58,113 nucleotides of DNA from contig JAZLGR010000010.1 of NCBI GenBank assembly GCA_045616445.1, positions 1 to 58,113 on the forward strand, given 5' to 3'. The stretch's first letter is position 1. Each line of letters starts with the position of its first letter. The translations under genes were made by a program, and so were the position numbers. Positions 25,325 to 34,071 of the stretch are shown here, one piece after another. The notes below the pieces were generated by a model, which was given only the letters and a program-made list of their open reading frames with translations, was not told where the DNA came from and did not search any database. The DNA is from Fimousia sp045616445. GTDB lineage: Bacteria > Bacillota > Clostridia > Lachnospirales > Lachnospiraceae.

Positions 25325-25474
25325 AATATATACACCTCCGTATTAGAATTTTTATATTTCCGGTCTGTTTATCTTAGAATAATTATACCAAAATTCCAGG
25401 CAAAATGAAATGTAATTTCTGTTAAATTTCTGACGAGCGGTGAACTATGTCGCAAAAAGTAGTTTTTAAATTAT

Positions 25475-25579
25475 TGTCGCTACAGCGATACCTCTACTGC
25501 CTATATCGCCACAGCGATACAGCTTTCTCACCTATGTCGCTTTGGAGATACACACAATTTTTGTATCGCTACAGCGACA
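25475..25579. repeat. Four phased palindromes TATCGCtACAGCGATA
   Basis: 16-bp copies start at 25475, 25504, 25535 and 25564. Three are near-perfect palindromes with half-sites TRTCGC/GCGAYA around a 4-bp centre; the third copy keeps only the left half well. A lone half-site TGTCGC is at 25448. Start-to-start distances of 29, 31 and 29 bp place all copies on one face of the helix. They lie 90-190 bases before the HTH gene. The spacers of 13-15 bp are too short and uniform for CRISPR. Confidence 0.85.
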
Positions 25580-25667
25580 TTTTAAAAAATACTTGAAAAT
25601 TCCAACTCTTTTTCCCGACTGTTATAAAATAGACAAAGTAAATCATATCAAAAAAGGAGGAATCATT

Positions 25668-26363
25668 ATGGTAAATAGAAAGAACGTATCGCCCGGAGAG
25701 AACACACACGCTTATTCGCAGAAACATTTGCCGCGGGTGCAGAAATTCATGGGTGCGCTGTTCGATTACGTGGTGAATGTCTGTGGCATGGACCTGGATT
25801 TGTTCTACAAATTCGCCGTGTTCACGGACATGTTCAAGGATTTGGGGCGGGGGAGCATGAAATTCGTGGGGGATCGCACAGTGAAAGAGGTTGTGCGCGA
25901 GATTTTTGAGTTGGCAGAGTTGGAAGGGATTGAAGAGGTCGATGAATATGAGGAAATCATGAGGATTTCCAACACATCGCTGGAATATCTGGCCGGTTCA
26001 GGGCTGGCCTACTATCAATGGTATACTGGAAAATCCTATAAAAAAATCCATGATGCAGTCTCATTTGCCGCCCTCTGCGACATATATGCAGAGGTGGGGA
26101 AAGACAACACCATGGCTCTTGTGTATGCTTTGGATGCTCAGATGGATCTGTACTATGTTGAGACCAACTTGAAGCGGTTGCGACGAAAGCTGGGGCTCAG
26201 CCAGCGACGTCTCGCGAAAAAATCGGGCGTGGCTCTGCGACAGATCCAGCTTTTCGAACAGCGCAGGCGGGACATCAATAAGACTCAGTCCCAAACGCTT
26301 CATGCCCTCAGCGTTGCGCTGATGTGCAAGATGGAAGATCTGCTGGAGTTTCCGAAAAAGTAG
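25668..26363 (+). CDS. HTH (Xre-type) DNA-binding protein with N-terminal helical domain
   Basis: Protein of 231 residues from the ATG at 25668, seven bases after AAAAGGAGG; longer readings run into the palindromic repeats. Residues 1-160 are a helical domain I do not recognise. The C-terminal part (about 165-225) is an Xre helix-turn-helix: LRRKLGLSQRRLAKKSGVALRQIQLFEQ with the usual Q-x-x-L-A pattern. It is likely a regulator that binds the four upstream palindromes. GC content is higher than that of neighbours and arginine codons CGA/CGC/CGG are frequent, which may indicate transfer. It converges on the kinase gene. Confidence 0.82.
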   Translation: MVNRKNVSPGENTHAYSQKHLPRVQKFMGALFDYVVNVCGMDLDLFYKFAVFTDMFKDLGRGSMKFVGDRTVKEVVREIFELAELEGIEEVDEYEEIMRISNTSLEYLAGSGLAYYQWYTGKSYKKIHDAVSFAALCDIYAEVGKDNTMALVYALDAQMDLYYVETNLKRLRRKLGLSQRRLAKKSGVALRQIQLFEQRRRDINKTQSQTLHALSVALMCKMEDLLEFPKK

Positions 26364-26383
26364 TTTTGCTGACGGAGCAGTTC

Positions 26384-26466
26384 TTCCGGTGGAATCGACC
26401 GATCCGCGGAGTAGTCTCCCTGGCGGAACCGTCCTTCTGGCGGAACCGTGCTTCCGGCGGAAGCAC
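26384..26466. repeat. GC-rich short tandem repeats between convergent genes
   Basis: Two head-to-tail 17-mers CTGGCGGAACCGTSCTT (26420-26436 and 26437-26453, one difference) are followed by CCGGCGGAAGCAC and preceded by TTCCGGTGGAA and a degenerate copy. The core TTCCGGCGGAA is almost self-complementary. The block fills the gap between the HTH gene and the Ser/Thr kinase gene; no clear U-tailed terminator is present there. Confidence 0.7.
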
Positions 26467-26473
26467 ACAACAT

Positions 26474-27778
26474 CTAGAGTCCAAAGCCCAGTATGGAAAG
26501 CATGCATAGGATCGGTATCAATACGATCATCAGGAAGCCTTTTCGGCCGGTCAGCGGGCGCTTCAGATATACCCGGTGATAGAATTTCAGGAGTCTTAGA
26601 TTCACCGTCCAGCAGAGGATTGCGCTGCATCCCAAAAATCCCAGCAGCAAGATCAGGTGGATTGCCCAGTGATGGCTTCCATAGAGCAGATTGGAAAATG
26701 CCTGACTATAGATTGTTGAATAGCCAACAAAGACTTCCATCATATAAGCGATGAGAATCAGTGTCTGCGGGAAGATGAAACTTTTGACGATGCCTGGTTT
26801 GCGGTCGGCTTTTGAGGCCTTCCTTCTATTCGGTGCAATTGCTGCCAAATCAGCAAGCATCTCCTTCTCTGATGGATAACGCTTTGCCGGGGCATCGCTG
26901 ATTGCCTTGAAGATGACCTTTCGTAGGTCTGGGTTGACATTTTTTAGCATCTGGCGTTCATTTTTAAAGTCTTTTGGGAACTTGCCACCGGAAAGGAGAT
27001 AGAACATGGTCATGCCGAGGCCATAGATATCATAATTTCGGTACTGGTGGCTCTGTTTCATCCATTTTTCATATTTAAACTGCTCTCCGTGCTTGCCGTA
27101 GTATTTGCCCAGGACCTGATAGCGGGATTCTAATTCAGGTGCTGCGAAGGCTGAGGTAAAGAGGGTTCTCGTAACTGTGGAGTCAGCGTGGGTGAGAATG
27201 CGGGTGCTGCCAAGATCGGCTAAGATATAGCATTCTGCGTCATCATCGTATAAGATGTTGCCCAGCTTGATGTCACGGTGTACCACGCGAATATTGCTCT
27301 TGCCCTGAAGTTCCGAGATGGCACGGCAGATATCCATGCCCATTTTGATCATTTCGCGGTCGGCAGTCGGGCCGGAGAACCGTCCATCGATATCTTCATA
27401 GAGGCGCTGGATCTCATAATAATAAGCAATCAGGCCCTCATCGGTACGAATTTCATAAGCCTCCATCAGCTGTGCGATGTGTGGGCAGTTTTTGTATTGC
27501 TCCATGGTATTGATTTCCTGGAGGGAGACACGCTTGATTTCCTGATACATATCGTCATCATAGGCTCCGCAGGCTTCCATTACTTTGCCAATCACGGGCA
27601 TTACCTTAAGGGCGTAATCATAGATTCCGTCGGAAATACGATAGACATTGCCCTGAGAGCCATTGCCGATGTATTCCTCAAGGGTGTATTTGCCGCCGCT
27701 AAGCTGATTCAGATTAAATTTAATGTCCTCATAACGAATGCTGTAATCGTCGAAGGTGCCCATTGTCGTTTTCATCAT
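26474..27778 (-). CDS. Ser/Thr protein kinase, membrane-attached (PASTA-less)
   Basis: Protein of 434 residues. The kinase domain (about 30-310) has the Gly loop GNGSQGNVY, the ATP Lys in YALKVM, the catalytic loop HRDIKLGN, a DLG in place of DFG (ILADLGSTR) and APE (FAAPELE), so it should be active. The C-terminal 110 residues hold three to four hydrophobic helices, fixing the kinase to the membrane; the usual extracellular PASTA repeats are absent. ATG codons at 27778 and 27775 both suit the AGGAG site. It lies seven bases after the PP2C gene and is the last gene of the FHA-FtsW-PBP-PP2C-kinase operon, implying control of wall synthesis by phosphorylation. Confidence 0.93.
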   Translation of the reverse strand: MMKTTMGTFDDYSIRYEDIKFNLNQLSGGKYTLEEYIGNGSQGNVYRISDGIYDYALKVMPVIGKVMEACGAYDDDMYQEIKRVSLQEINTMEQYKNCPHIAQLMEAYEIRTDEGLIAYYYEIQRLYEDIDGRFSGPTADREMIKMGMDICRAISELQGKSNIRVVHRDIKLGNILYDDDAECYILADLGSTRILTHADSTVTRTLFTSAFAAPELESRYQVLGKYYGKHGEQFKYEKWMKQSHQYRNYDIYGLGMTMFYLLSGGKFPKDFKNERQMLKNVNPDLRKVIFKAISDAPAKRYPSEKEMLADLAAIAPNRRKASKADRKPGIVKSFIFPQTLILIAYMMEVFVGYSTIYSQAFSNLLYGSHHWAIHLILLLGFLGCSAILCWTVNLRLLKFYHRVYLKRPLTGRKGFLMIVLIPILCMLSILGFGL

Positions 27779-27785
27779 TTTTCTC

Positions 27786-29522
27786 CTACAAAATACTCAT
27801 CAGCTGATCAAAGTCCTGATCATCCTCGAATATTTCTCTTAGTTTCTCTAATTCATAATAGAGGGCTTCATTGTAATCATACTTCTCATAGGCAGAAGCA
27901 GATCGGTCAATGCGCCCAAGGGCATAAATTAATGCCGCTTCTAGCTTATTCTTACTATAAAGGACTCCGGTCCCTGTTGCAAGAAGCCATTGATTGACTG
28001 CATCTAATGTAGTTTCATCAGATGATCTATGTGGAATGACCCGTCCCTGTCCGTAGATGGAGAGGCCAATTAAAAAGACCCTGGACGGATACATTTGCTT
28101 TTCGTTGATGGTAGCAATTCTTCGGTAGAAGAACTGATTGGATCTGCCGCTGACAGAACGGAAGGTGGTGACTGGTCTTTTGTCAAGGAGGGCGCTGATT
28201 GCCTCTGTAATTTTAAGGCTTGCCTCCTCGGCGCCTGCTTCCTGCATCTGCTGGCGGTAATATCGCTGGTAAAGATCCTTTAGGGAGCAGTTTTCCTTGT
28301 GGGGATCGATGTCCTCATGCTCTAAGATGGCAATCCAGATGGCGTCGGATGGATTCTTCCGGTAAAGCTGGTAGGAATGAGCATCGTGAGCCAGCATATA
28401 ATTGATGCGCATCAGGTTTTTGCCGTAGAAGATGATTGCCAGCATGATCAGGTGATCCCGGTTGGAAGGGATCTGCCTGCGAATGGCATCCATGGTGGAG
28501 CGGGAGATGCCCATGCACCGCTCAATTTCCTCTCTGGAATACTCACTTTCTGCGATCCGCTTGCCAATCAGAGCGGACCAGTCCTCAAAGAGGATCTTAT
28601 AATTATCAATAAATTCGTGGAATTCATCGCCATGCTTCTGTTCTCTGATGATACCCTCTACAGTGTCGGTTTTTAACGCATCCACCGGTTTTTCAAAATG
28701 CTTCTCGTCGTAGATGGTTTTGTCAAACTGGAGGACGATGGCAGTGATATTGTCGCTGTTTTTCTGCTGCGCCTGCTCGCGGACCTTATTCTCAAGGGTA
28801 ACCGTGGAGCCGTTCTGATAGTCGTTGCTGACAGCGCGCAGGAATGCACGGTCATTGCGAAAACAGCGGTTAAAGCCGTCGGAGCTTAAGATCAATGTGT
28901 CTCCCGGACGAAGAAGACCTTCTTTATCTGTCGCCATCTCACGGGCAGTGATGCCTCTGCGGCCCAGATAATTGATGAGACGGTTCTCATCCCCCTTCAT
29001 GGCACGCTGGCCACGCATTTCCTTGAGATATTTCAGGTGGTGGGGTGTGCTGACAAGCTCCCTGCTTCTTCTTGGATATTCGTGAAAGAGATAGATGGGG
29101 CTGTCACCGATATTGATGGCTGTATAGCGGTTGGCCCGGTCAATGAGCACCATGGAGATGGTGGTCTCATAGGTGCCGCCGATGATCTCCCCGTATTCCA
29201 CAAGACAGTTCTGGGCCTCCTCGAGACAGTCATAAGCCCATCGCTTCATCCGCTTCATATCCATCAGATCTAATCGGGCATCCTTTACCCTCTCATGAAG
29301 CAGCTCTATGACCTTCTTAGAAGCCACCCTGCCATTGCTGCAGGAGCCGACCCCGTCACAAAGGACCAGCACATGGGGGAAGTTGTGACTACAGCTAACC
29401 TTTTTGGAAGCCCAGTTTTCACTCATATCAAAATGGGTCGAGCGGAAGGTGCCGTCAAACATGGCATGATCCTGATTGTCGCTTCGACCTCCAATATTGG
29501 AAAATGCTTTGATCTTATACAT
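27786..29522 (-). CDS. PP2C-type phosphatase fused to two HTH-like repeat modules
   Basis: Protein of 578 residues. Residues 1-270 are a PP2C domain: SDNQDH, metal Asp in LCDGVGSCSNG, GDSPIYLF, ILSSDGFNR and SDNITAIVLQ. It should reverse phosphorylation by the neighbouring kinase. The remaining 300 residues are unusual: two copies of an Xre-like helical module, one near 315-395 (REEIERCMGISRSTM, then NRDHLIMLAII and LYRKNPSDAIWIAIL) and a second near 440-540 (PSRVFLIGLSIYG, LYSKNKLEAALIYALG). These resemble the HTH/helical repeat seen in many Lachnospiraceae regulators and could bind DNA or a partner. Confidence 0.9.
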   Translation of the reverse strand: MYKIKAFSNIGGRSDNQDHAMFDGTFRSTHFDMSENWASKKVSCSHNFPHVLVLCDGVGSCSNGRVASKKVIELLHERVKDARLDLMDMKRMKRWAYDCLEEAQNCLVEYGEIIGGTYETTISMVLIDRANRYTAINIGDSPIYLFHEYPRRSRELVSTPHHLKYLKEMRGQRAMKGDENRLINYLGRRGITAREMATDKEGLLRPGDTLILSSDGFNRCFRNDRAFLRAVSNDYQNGSTVTLENKVREQAQQKNSDNITAIVLQFDKTIYDEKHFEKPVDALKTDTVEGIIREQKHGDEFHEFIDNYKILFEDWSALIGKRIAESEYSREEIERCMGISRSTMDAIRRQIPSNRDHLIMLAIIFYGKNLMRINYMLAHDAHSYQLYRKNPSDAIWIAILEHEDIDPHKENCSLKDLYQRYYRQQMQEAGAEEASLKITEAISALLDKRPVTTFRSVSGRSNQFFYRRIATINEKQMYPSRVFLIGLSIYGQGRVIPHRSSDETTLDAVNQWLLATGTGVLYSKNKLEAALIYALGRIDRSASAYEKYDYNEALYYELEKLREIFEDDQDFDQLMSIL

Positions 29523-29535
29523 CTGCTGTTCCTTT

Positions 29536-30876
29536 CTATTCTTTCAAACTGTTTACGTATGCTAATATTTCCTTTGCGGCAGGCACTAAAGACTTGCTTC
29601 CCCGTACCTGTTCATCCATGGATAGGATGCCGCAGTATTCATCATTGCCAAACACCAGATAGATATGATTGCCCGATTTGCCCTTTACCTGGGCAGTTCC
29701 GGTCTTGGCATAGATTTTTCCGTATGTTTCTTCATCAAATCCATAGTGAAGTGCGGTCTGATGAAGCATCTTTTTCATTTTATCACAGGTTCCTGATTCT
29801 ATTGTATCAGAAAGAACCTCTGGTTTCTCCCTGTACGTCACCTTTTTGCCGTCTGTTATCTGCCTTATCACGTAAGGCTTCATCATAACGCCGTCATTGG
29901 TCAGAGTTCCAAGCCAGGTAGCAATCTGTAGTGGGCTAACCTGTAACCGACCCTGTCCAAAGGCCGTCTGTGCCACCAGCTCTTTTTGAAAATGCCCCAG
30001 ATCCAACGTGGATTGTAAGGTGCCAAAATCTGTATCGATGGTTTCCCCAAGCATGAATTCCCTTGCTGTGGTACAAAGTCTTGTGCCGCCAAGCAGATTG
30101 CCCGCTGAGGCAAAGTAAGTGTTGACCGAGTGGGTCAGAGCCTCTGAAAGCTTCAGATTACCAAACACAGCACCACCGGAATTCTTAATCTTTAAGTACC
30201 CCTCTTCCACATCCTCATAGGTATAGCCTGCTAACTTATTCTCAATCATGGATGTGGCCGTAATCATCTTGAAGGTGGAGCCTGGCGGATCCTGACTTAA
30301 GATTGCCCGGTTATAGAAAAATTCATGATTTTTTGCATAGGTTTCATATTGATTGTCAATTTCATTGACATTATATTCCTGACTGGCACTGCTTCTGCTG
30401 GTCATGGCAAGGATTTCGCCGGTTTTTGGTCGGATGACTGCCACACTGCCCTGATTTTCACCCAGAAGCTCATAGCTAAGCTGCTGCAGATTGTTGTCTG
30501 TAGTCAGTTTAATGGTTGCACCAATGCCATCCTTCCCGCCAAGAAGGAGCTGCTCTTTATATTTATTGCGCAGATTGCTGGTGCCGTAGATCTGGCTGTT
30601 ATAACCGATGAGCGGTGAATAGCTTTCCGGAAAGAGAAGCTCCGCTGCCTTCCCCGGCTCTCCAGATAATGTAATAGCTTCGCCGGACCGGTCAATGAAC
30701 TGTCCTTCCTTCGTATGCTTGATCTCTTCAGCTTTTTTGAAGCCTTCAATGCGCTGATCCACTTCCTGATTGGCGCCCTTGACGACTCCGGTTTTTATAA
30801 TAATAACATAGCAAAGCAGCACTGTAATCACGATTATGACAGCGCACAATGCTTTTAATCTTGTCATTTTATGCAA
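29536..30876 (-). CDS. Class B penicillin-binding protein (transpeptidase)
   Basis: Protein of 446 residues. One N-terminal membrane helix (LKALCAVIIVITVLLCYVIII) anchors the transpeptidase outside. The three active-site motifs are STFK (about residue 204), SVN (in ALTHSVNTYF, about residue 256) and KTG (AKTGTAQVKG, about residue 393). It is short, with a minimal pedestal domain, like PbpA of actinobacterial STPK clusters. The start is probably the TTG at 30876, five bases after GGAGGGG; the ATG nine bases later is 14 bases from the site. It cross-links peptidoglycan made by the SEDS partner encoded just upstream. Confidence 0.93.
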   Translation of the reverse strand: MHKMTRLKALCAVIIVITVLLCYVIIIKTGVVKGANQEVDQRIEGFKKAEEIKHTKEGQFIDRSGEAITLSGEPGKAAELLFPESYSPLIGYNSQIYGTSNLRNKYKEQLLLGGKDGIGATIKLTTDNNLQQLSYELLGENQGSVAVIRPKTGEILAMTSRSSASQEYNVNEIDNQYETYAKNHEFFYNRAILSQDPPGSTFKMITATSMIENKLAGYTYEDVEEGYLKIKNSGGAVFGNLKLSEALTHSVNTYFASAGNLLGGTRLCTTAREFMLGETIDTDFGTLQSTLDLGHFQKELVAQTAFGQGRLQVSPLQIATWLGTLTNDGVMMKPYVIRQITDGKKVTYREKPEVLSDTIESGTCDKMKKMLHQTALHYGFDEETYGKIYAKTGTAQVKGKSGNHIYLVFGNDEYCGILSMDEQVRGSKSLVPAAKEILAYVNSLKE

Positions 30877-30888
30877 ATGTACCCCTCC

Positions 30889-32250
30889 CTACTCAATGCG
30901 TACCAGCTTTTTTGCAGGCTGTGGAGGTCTGACAGATGCATTTGCCGTGGCCAGAATGGAGTAGATGGTCATGTAGAACACCACGAAGGCGTTGGAAAAG
31001 CCATAACTTAAAAAGCTTACCGGAAGGCCCATGAGGAGACCCAGATTCAGGCTGCCAGCGATGACCAGCACAGACTGAAGGAACATCACGCAGGTAAAGC
31101 CGAACACCACCGCAAGCTCCTGACGGTTGTCATCCTCCATCACGTGTTTCATGCCCACCAAAAAGAGTGCCAGAAATAAGAACAGCACGACCAGAGCAAA
31201 TATGGTGCCGAAACGGTTGATCATATATGGGAATACCATGTCGCTGTCGGCAACGGGAATCTGAATGTTGTATCTGGACCCGAACCAGCCGCCTAAGGAT
31301 GCCGCCTTGCGTCCCTGGATGAGCTGGTAGGCCATGTCATTGCCCACCTCATCCAGGGCTCTTGCCATCATAAATCGGCGGGAGAGCTTGCCCCAGACGT
31401 AGGCGCCTATGTTGGTGAAGACATTTACCATGCCTTTTTGATAAAAGCTGTTTAAAGTGTAGCTGATGCCCAGGGCGGTCATGCCAGAAAGTGCCAGACC
31501 GCCAATAACGGAAAGAATCGTCTTCGCTTCTTCCATGTAGATGACCAGATACAGGACGAAGATCAACAGCAGGATCATCAGAGTTCCAAGCTCCCGAATC
31601 AGAACGAGGCCCAGGAAATTGACACCCATGATAAGGCCGCTCTTTTTTAGTCGCTCCATATCTGCCATATTTTTATCATCTGCCGCCTCATCGCTTTCCC
31701 CTCCAAAAATCATGCCCAGGGAAAAGATCGTGATGAGCTTCGCAAGCTCTGTGGCCTGAAAACCGAAGGAACCAACCATAATCCAGGCTCTGGTTCCATT
31801 GACATTTCTGCCTGACAAAAGCAGCATCAGATAGATTGCCGCCAGCAAAATAGGTTCCATATATGGAACCCATTGCTTTATATGGGAAGGTACCTTTTCT
31901 TCAATGTGCATCGCCCACTGACTGCCCCAAAGCCTGGTTGCCATAACGCCTGCCAGAGCCACTGCGAAGATGATACTCATATTTCTTCCAAACACTGCCC
32001 CATCCTTTGCCAGAGTCATCTGAACCAGATTCCCGATTTGAAACAGCAGGAGACTTACCATGGTGAGCCTGAAATCGCCATCCACGTACTTTGTCATGAC
32101 AATGAGAACGAGAGAAATCACTGTGACGGGAATGAGAATGGCCAGATAACCATCCAGACAGTCCTTCATATACAGCAGCACTCCCGCCAGCAGCTCCAGC
32201 ACAAGAATGACTTCGATATACAGGCCAACGCCCGATAACCCTTTCTTCAT
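30889..32250 (-). CDS. SEDS-family glycosyltransferase (FtsW/RodA/SpoVE)
   Basis: Protein of 453 residues with ten or more membrane segments. Family landmarks are NGTRAWIMVGSFGFQATELAK (about 150-170, here cut: the conserved W and QPsE-like E are present), a long loop with GRKAASLGGWFGSR and the C-terminal LLMGLPVSFLSYG(F)SN. SEDS proteins polymerise lipid II into glycan strands with a class B PBP, which is encoded 12 bases downstream. The operon with FHA protein, phosphatase and kinase suggests the pair is regulated by phosphorylation. Confidence 0.93.
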   Translation of the reverse strand: MKKGLSGVGLYIEVILVLELLAGVLLYMKDCLDGYLAILIPVTVISLVLIVMTKYVDGDFRLTMVSLLLFQIGNLVQMTLAKDGAVFGRNMSIIFAVALAGVMATRLWGSQWAMHIEEKVPSHIKQWVPYMEPILLAAIYLMLLLSGRNVNGTRAWIMVGSFGFQATELAKLITIFSLGMIFGGESDEAADDKNMADMERLKKSGLIMGVNFLGLVLIRELGTLMILLLIFVLYLVIYMEEAKTILSVIGGLALSGMTALGISYTLNSFYQKGMVNVFTNIGAYVWGKLSRRFMMARALDEVGNDMAYQLIQGRKAASLGGWFGSRYNIQIPVADSDMVFPYMINRFGTIFALVVLFLFLALFLVGMKHVMEDDNRQELAVVFGFTCVMFLQSVLVIAGSLNLGLLMGLPVSFLSYGFSNAFVVFYMTIYSILATANASVRPPQPAKKLVRIE

Positions 32251-32265
32251 AATCTGCCTGCCCTT

Positions 32266-32835
32266 CTAGTAGATGCGCTGAAATCTCTGCCCGGTTTCCG
32301 TCTGATGCTTTGCCGCTTCCTTCTTGCTAAATGGATTCACAGCCTGCAGACACAGTCCGATGTCCGCCAGATAGAACATATCTCCGTAGCTTAAGTCAAT
32401 CTGTTTTTTGCGGTTCTGCTCCCCGTCAAATGTCCCATTGCTGCTTCCCATATCAATGACGAAAAATCCCTTCTCATCCTTGCCCAGTCTTGCATGGCAT
32501 CCGCTGACATATTCGGATGTTAAGCAAATGTCATTGTCTGTGTCCCTTCCAATAGAAATCCCTTCATCTGGAATGGAAGATGGCAGCATAAATTCTGTAC
32601 TGGATCCATCCTCTTCCATCTGCACCAGTTTTGCAAAGGAGAAGGTCTGGGTGCTTAGATCCACTTCCGAATCCCTGCAATTTCTATTGTTTTTCTGTTT
32701 TCCACCATCTTCCCTGCTTCGCTTGTCCGGGAGCATGTTCTTTGGCACTTCAATGAAACCGAATACTGCCAGAATGATCAATGCGATGAGTGCTAAGATA
32801 ACTAAAACGGTAAAAGTTGATAAAAATGTTGACAT
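32266..32835 (-). CDS. Membrane-anchored FHA-domain protein
   Basis: Protein of 189 residues from the ATG at 32835, which follows GGAGG by eight bases; the upstream ATG overlaps that site. A single membrane helix near the N-terminus (VLVILALIALIILAVFGFI) is followed by a linker and an FHA domain (about 85-180) with ISIGRDTDNDICL, VSGCHARLGK and VIDMGSSNGTFDG, the canonical GR, SxxH and NG phosphothreonine-binding signature. It is first in the cluster and probably docks phosphorylated targets of the kinase near the wall synthases. Confidence 0.92.
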   Translation of the reverse strand: MSTFLSTFTVLVILALIALIILAVFGFIEVPKNMLPDKRSREDGGKQKNNRNCRDSEVDLSTQTFSFAKLVQMEEDGSSTEFMLPSSIPDEGISIGRDTDNDICLTSEYVSGCHARLGKDEKGFFVIDMGSSNGTFDGEQNRKKQIDLSYGDMFYLADIGLCLQAVNPFSKKEAAKHQTETGQRFQRIY

Positions 32836-32956
32836 ATTATAATCCTCCATGAATGCTTTTGTGATTTGATTCGATACTGGAATCTGAATTTAAGATAGCA
32901 TAAAGCTTAAGGATGCATTTTGCAAAATGGCAAGCAGAAACAACAAAAAAGAAAAA

Positions 32957-32995
32957 AAGAGCCCTCTTACTTTATTTAACGTAAGAAAGGCTCTT
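32957..32995 (-). terminator. Terminator of the PotD-to-ADP-ribosylglycohydrolase operon
   Basis: AAGAGCCtttCTTAC and GTAAGAggGCTCTT arms on the minus strand, with mismatches in the middle, are followed by seven T. Confidence 0.88.
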
Positions 32996-33033
32996 ATGAT
33001 TATATATATCGTATTCGATTAATGGATAATTGC

Positions 33034-34017
33034 TTATCCAATCAGCAATTTTGCTGTCTCAAGGAGATTCAGTCCACTTGTTTTCTGTACGCGCGCTTTC
33101 CATTCTTCCGGGAAAGTGGATGCACCACTATAGGCTCCACAGAGATTTCCGCAGATGGATCCGTTGGTATCTGCATCATCACCGGCATTAACTGCGGCAA
33201 GGACGCCATTCTTGCCATGGCCGTCTGCTGCGTAGAATGCACCAAAGGATAATGCTGCAGATTCATAAACCATCATGCTGGCACCGAAGATGCCAACTAA
33301 TTCATTGAGAATCACATTCATATCTTCCCCACGAAGCGGATTTACAATTCCTTCGATCATGGAAAGACGTTTGGATAACACTGGTGCACAGATATCGGCA
33401 CCGATCTTTTCCCCATATTTTGCTGCATCGATGGCACCCTGAAGGACTTCACTGGTGGAATATCCGCCGTGAACGCCCATGGCTACTCCCATAGCAACGG
33501 CACAGGCTGCTGCCACCGCTGGCTTGCTTCCGTGGCTAGGTAGAGAAGATGCTGCTGCCGCCTCGATACATTTGTCTAAATTGTCGTGATATTTTACACC
33601 AATTGGTGCAACTCGCATGGCAGATCCATTGGTCACGCCCTTACCGGATGTTGATTTTGGATTTGTTCCTTCGATGAGAGCAGTTAAGAAACGTCTTGTG
33701 GAAGGTCCGATCACGGTGCTTTCAAGCATCTTCTGGTCGATGGCCCACTGACGCATGGCTTTGTTGAATGCGTCTTCCGTGAATTCTCCCTGCTCGATTA
33801 ATACATTACTGATGATAACACTTTCCATGGTATCATCGGTGATGGCTCCTGCTTCTAAATCTCCATGATAGGACTGGACGGATTTTTCCGGTACAAGAAA
33901 GCCATTGATATATCCATAAGTCTGTTCAATCTGTGGTCTTGTTAAGAAGGAAGCCGGCATGCCCATAGCATCCCCGATGGCTCCGCCAATTAACGCCCCA
34001 TATGCGCGATCTAACAT
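33034..34017 (-). CDS. ADP-ribosylglycohydrolase family protein
   Basis: Protein of 327 residues from the ATG at 34017, preceded by GGAGGAATG. It has the DraG-family metal-binding motifs: GGAIGDAMG (about residue 11), TDDTMES (about residue 57) and the C-terminal GDDADTNGSICGNLCGAYSG (about residues 283-302), so the dinuclear Mg site looks complete. Members remove ADP-ribose from proteins or hydrolyse related N-ribosides. It is the last gene of the PotD-like operon with a PfkB kinase, which would fit cleavage of an imported ribosyl compound followed by ribose phosphorylation, although that substrate is inferred. Confidence 0.92.
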   Translation of the reverse strand: MLDRAYGALIGGAIGDAMGMPASFLTRPQIEQTYGYINGFLVPEKSVQSYHGDLEAGAITDDTMESVIISNVLIEQGEFTEDAFNKAMRQWAIDQKMLESTVIGPSTRRFLTALIEGTNPKSTSGKGVTNGSAMRVAPIGVKYHDNLDKCIEAAAASSLPSHGSKPAVAAACAVAMGVAMGVHGGYSTSEVLQGAIDAAKYGEKIGADICAPVLSKRLSMIEGIVNPLRGEDMNVILNELVGIFGASMMVYESAALSFGAFYAADGHGKNGVLAAVNAGDDADTNGSICGNLCGAYSGASTFPEEWKARVQKTSGLNLLETAKLLIG

Positions 34018-34071
34018 GATTACATTCCTCCAATAAATTAATTTACCCGCTATTATTGATTTATGATTCAA

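Noticed and set aside
25475..25579. CRISPR array
   Set aside because: Repeats are only 16 bp, spacers 13-15 bp and not varied enough, copies are imperfect palindromes, and no cas genes are present.
25542..25667. N-terminal extension of the HTH protein from an upstream ATG
   Set aside because: It would translate through the palindromic repeats and ignores the ideal AAAAGGAGG site before the ATG at 25668.
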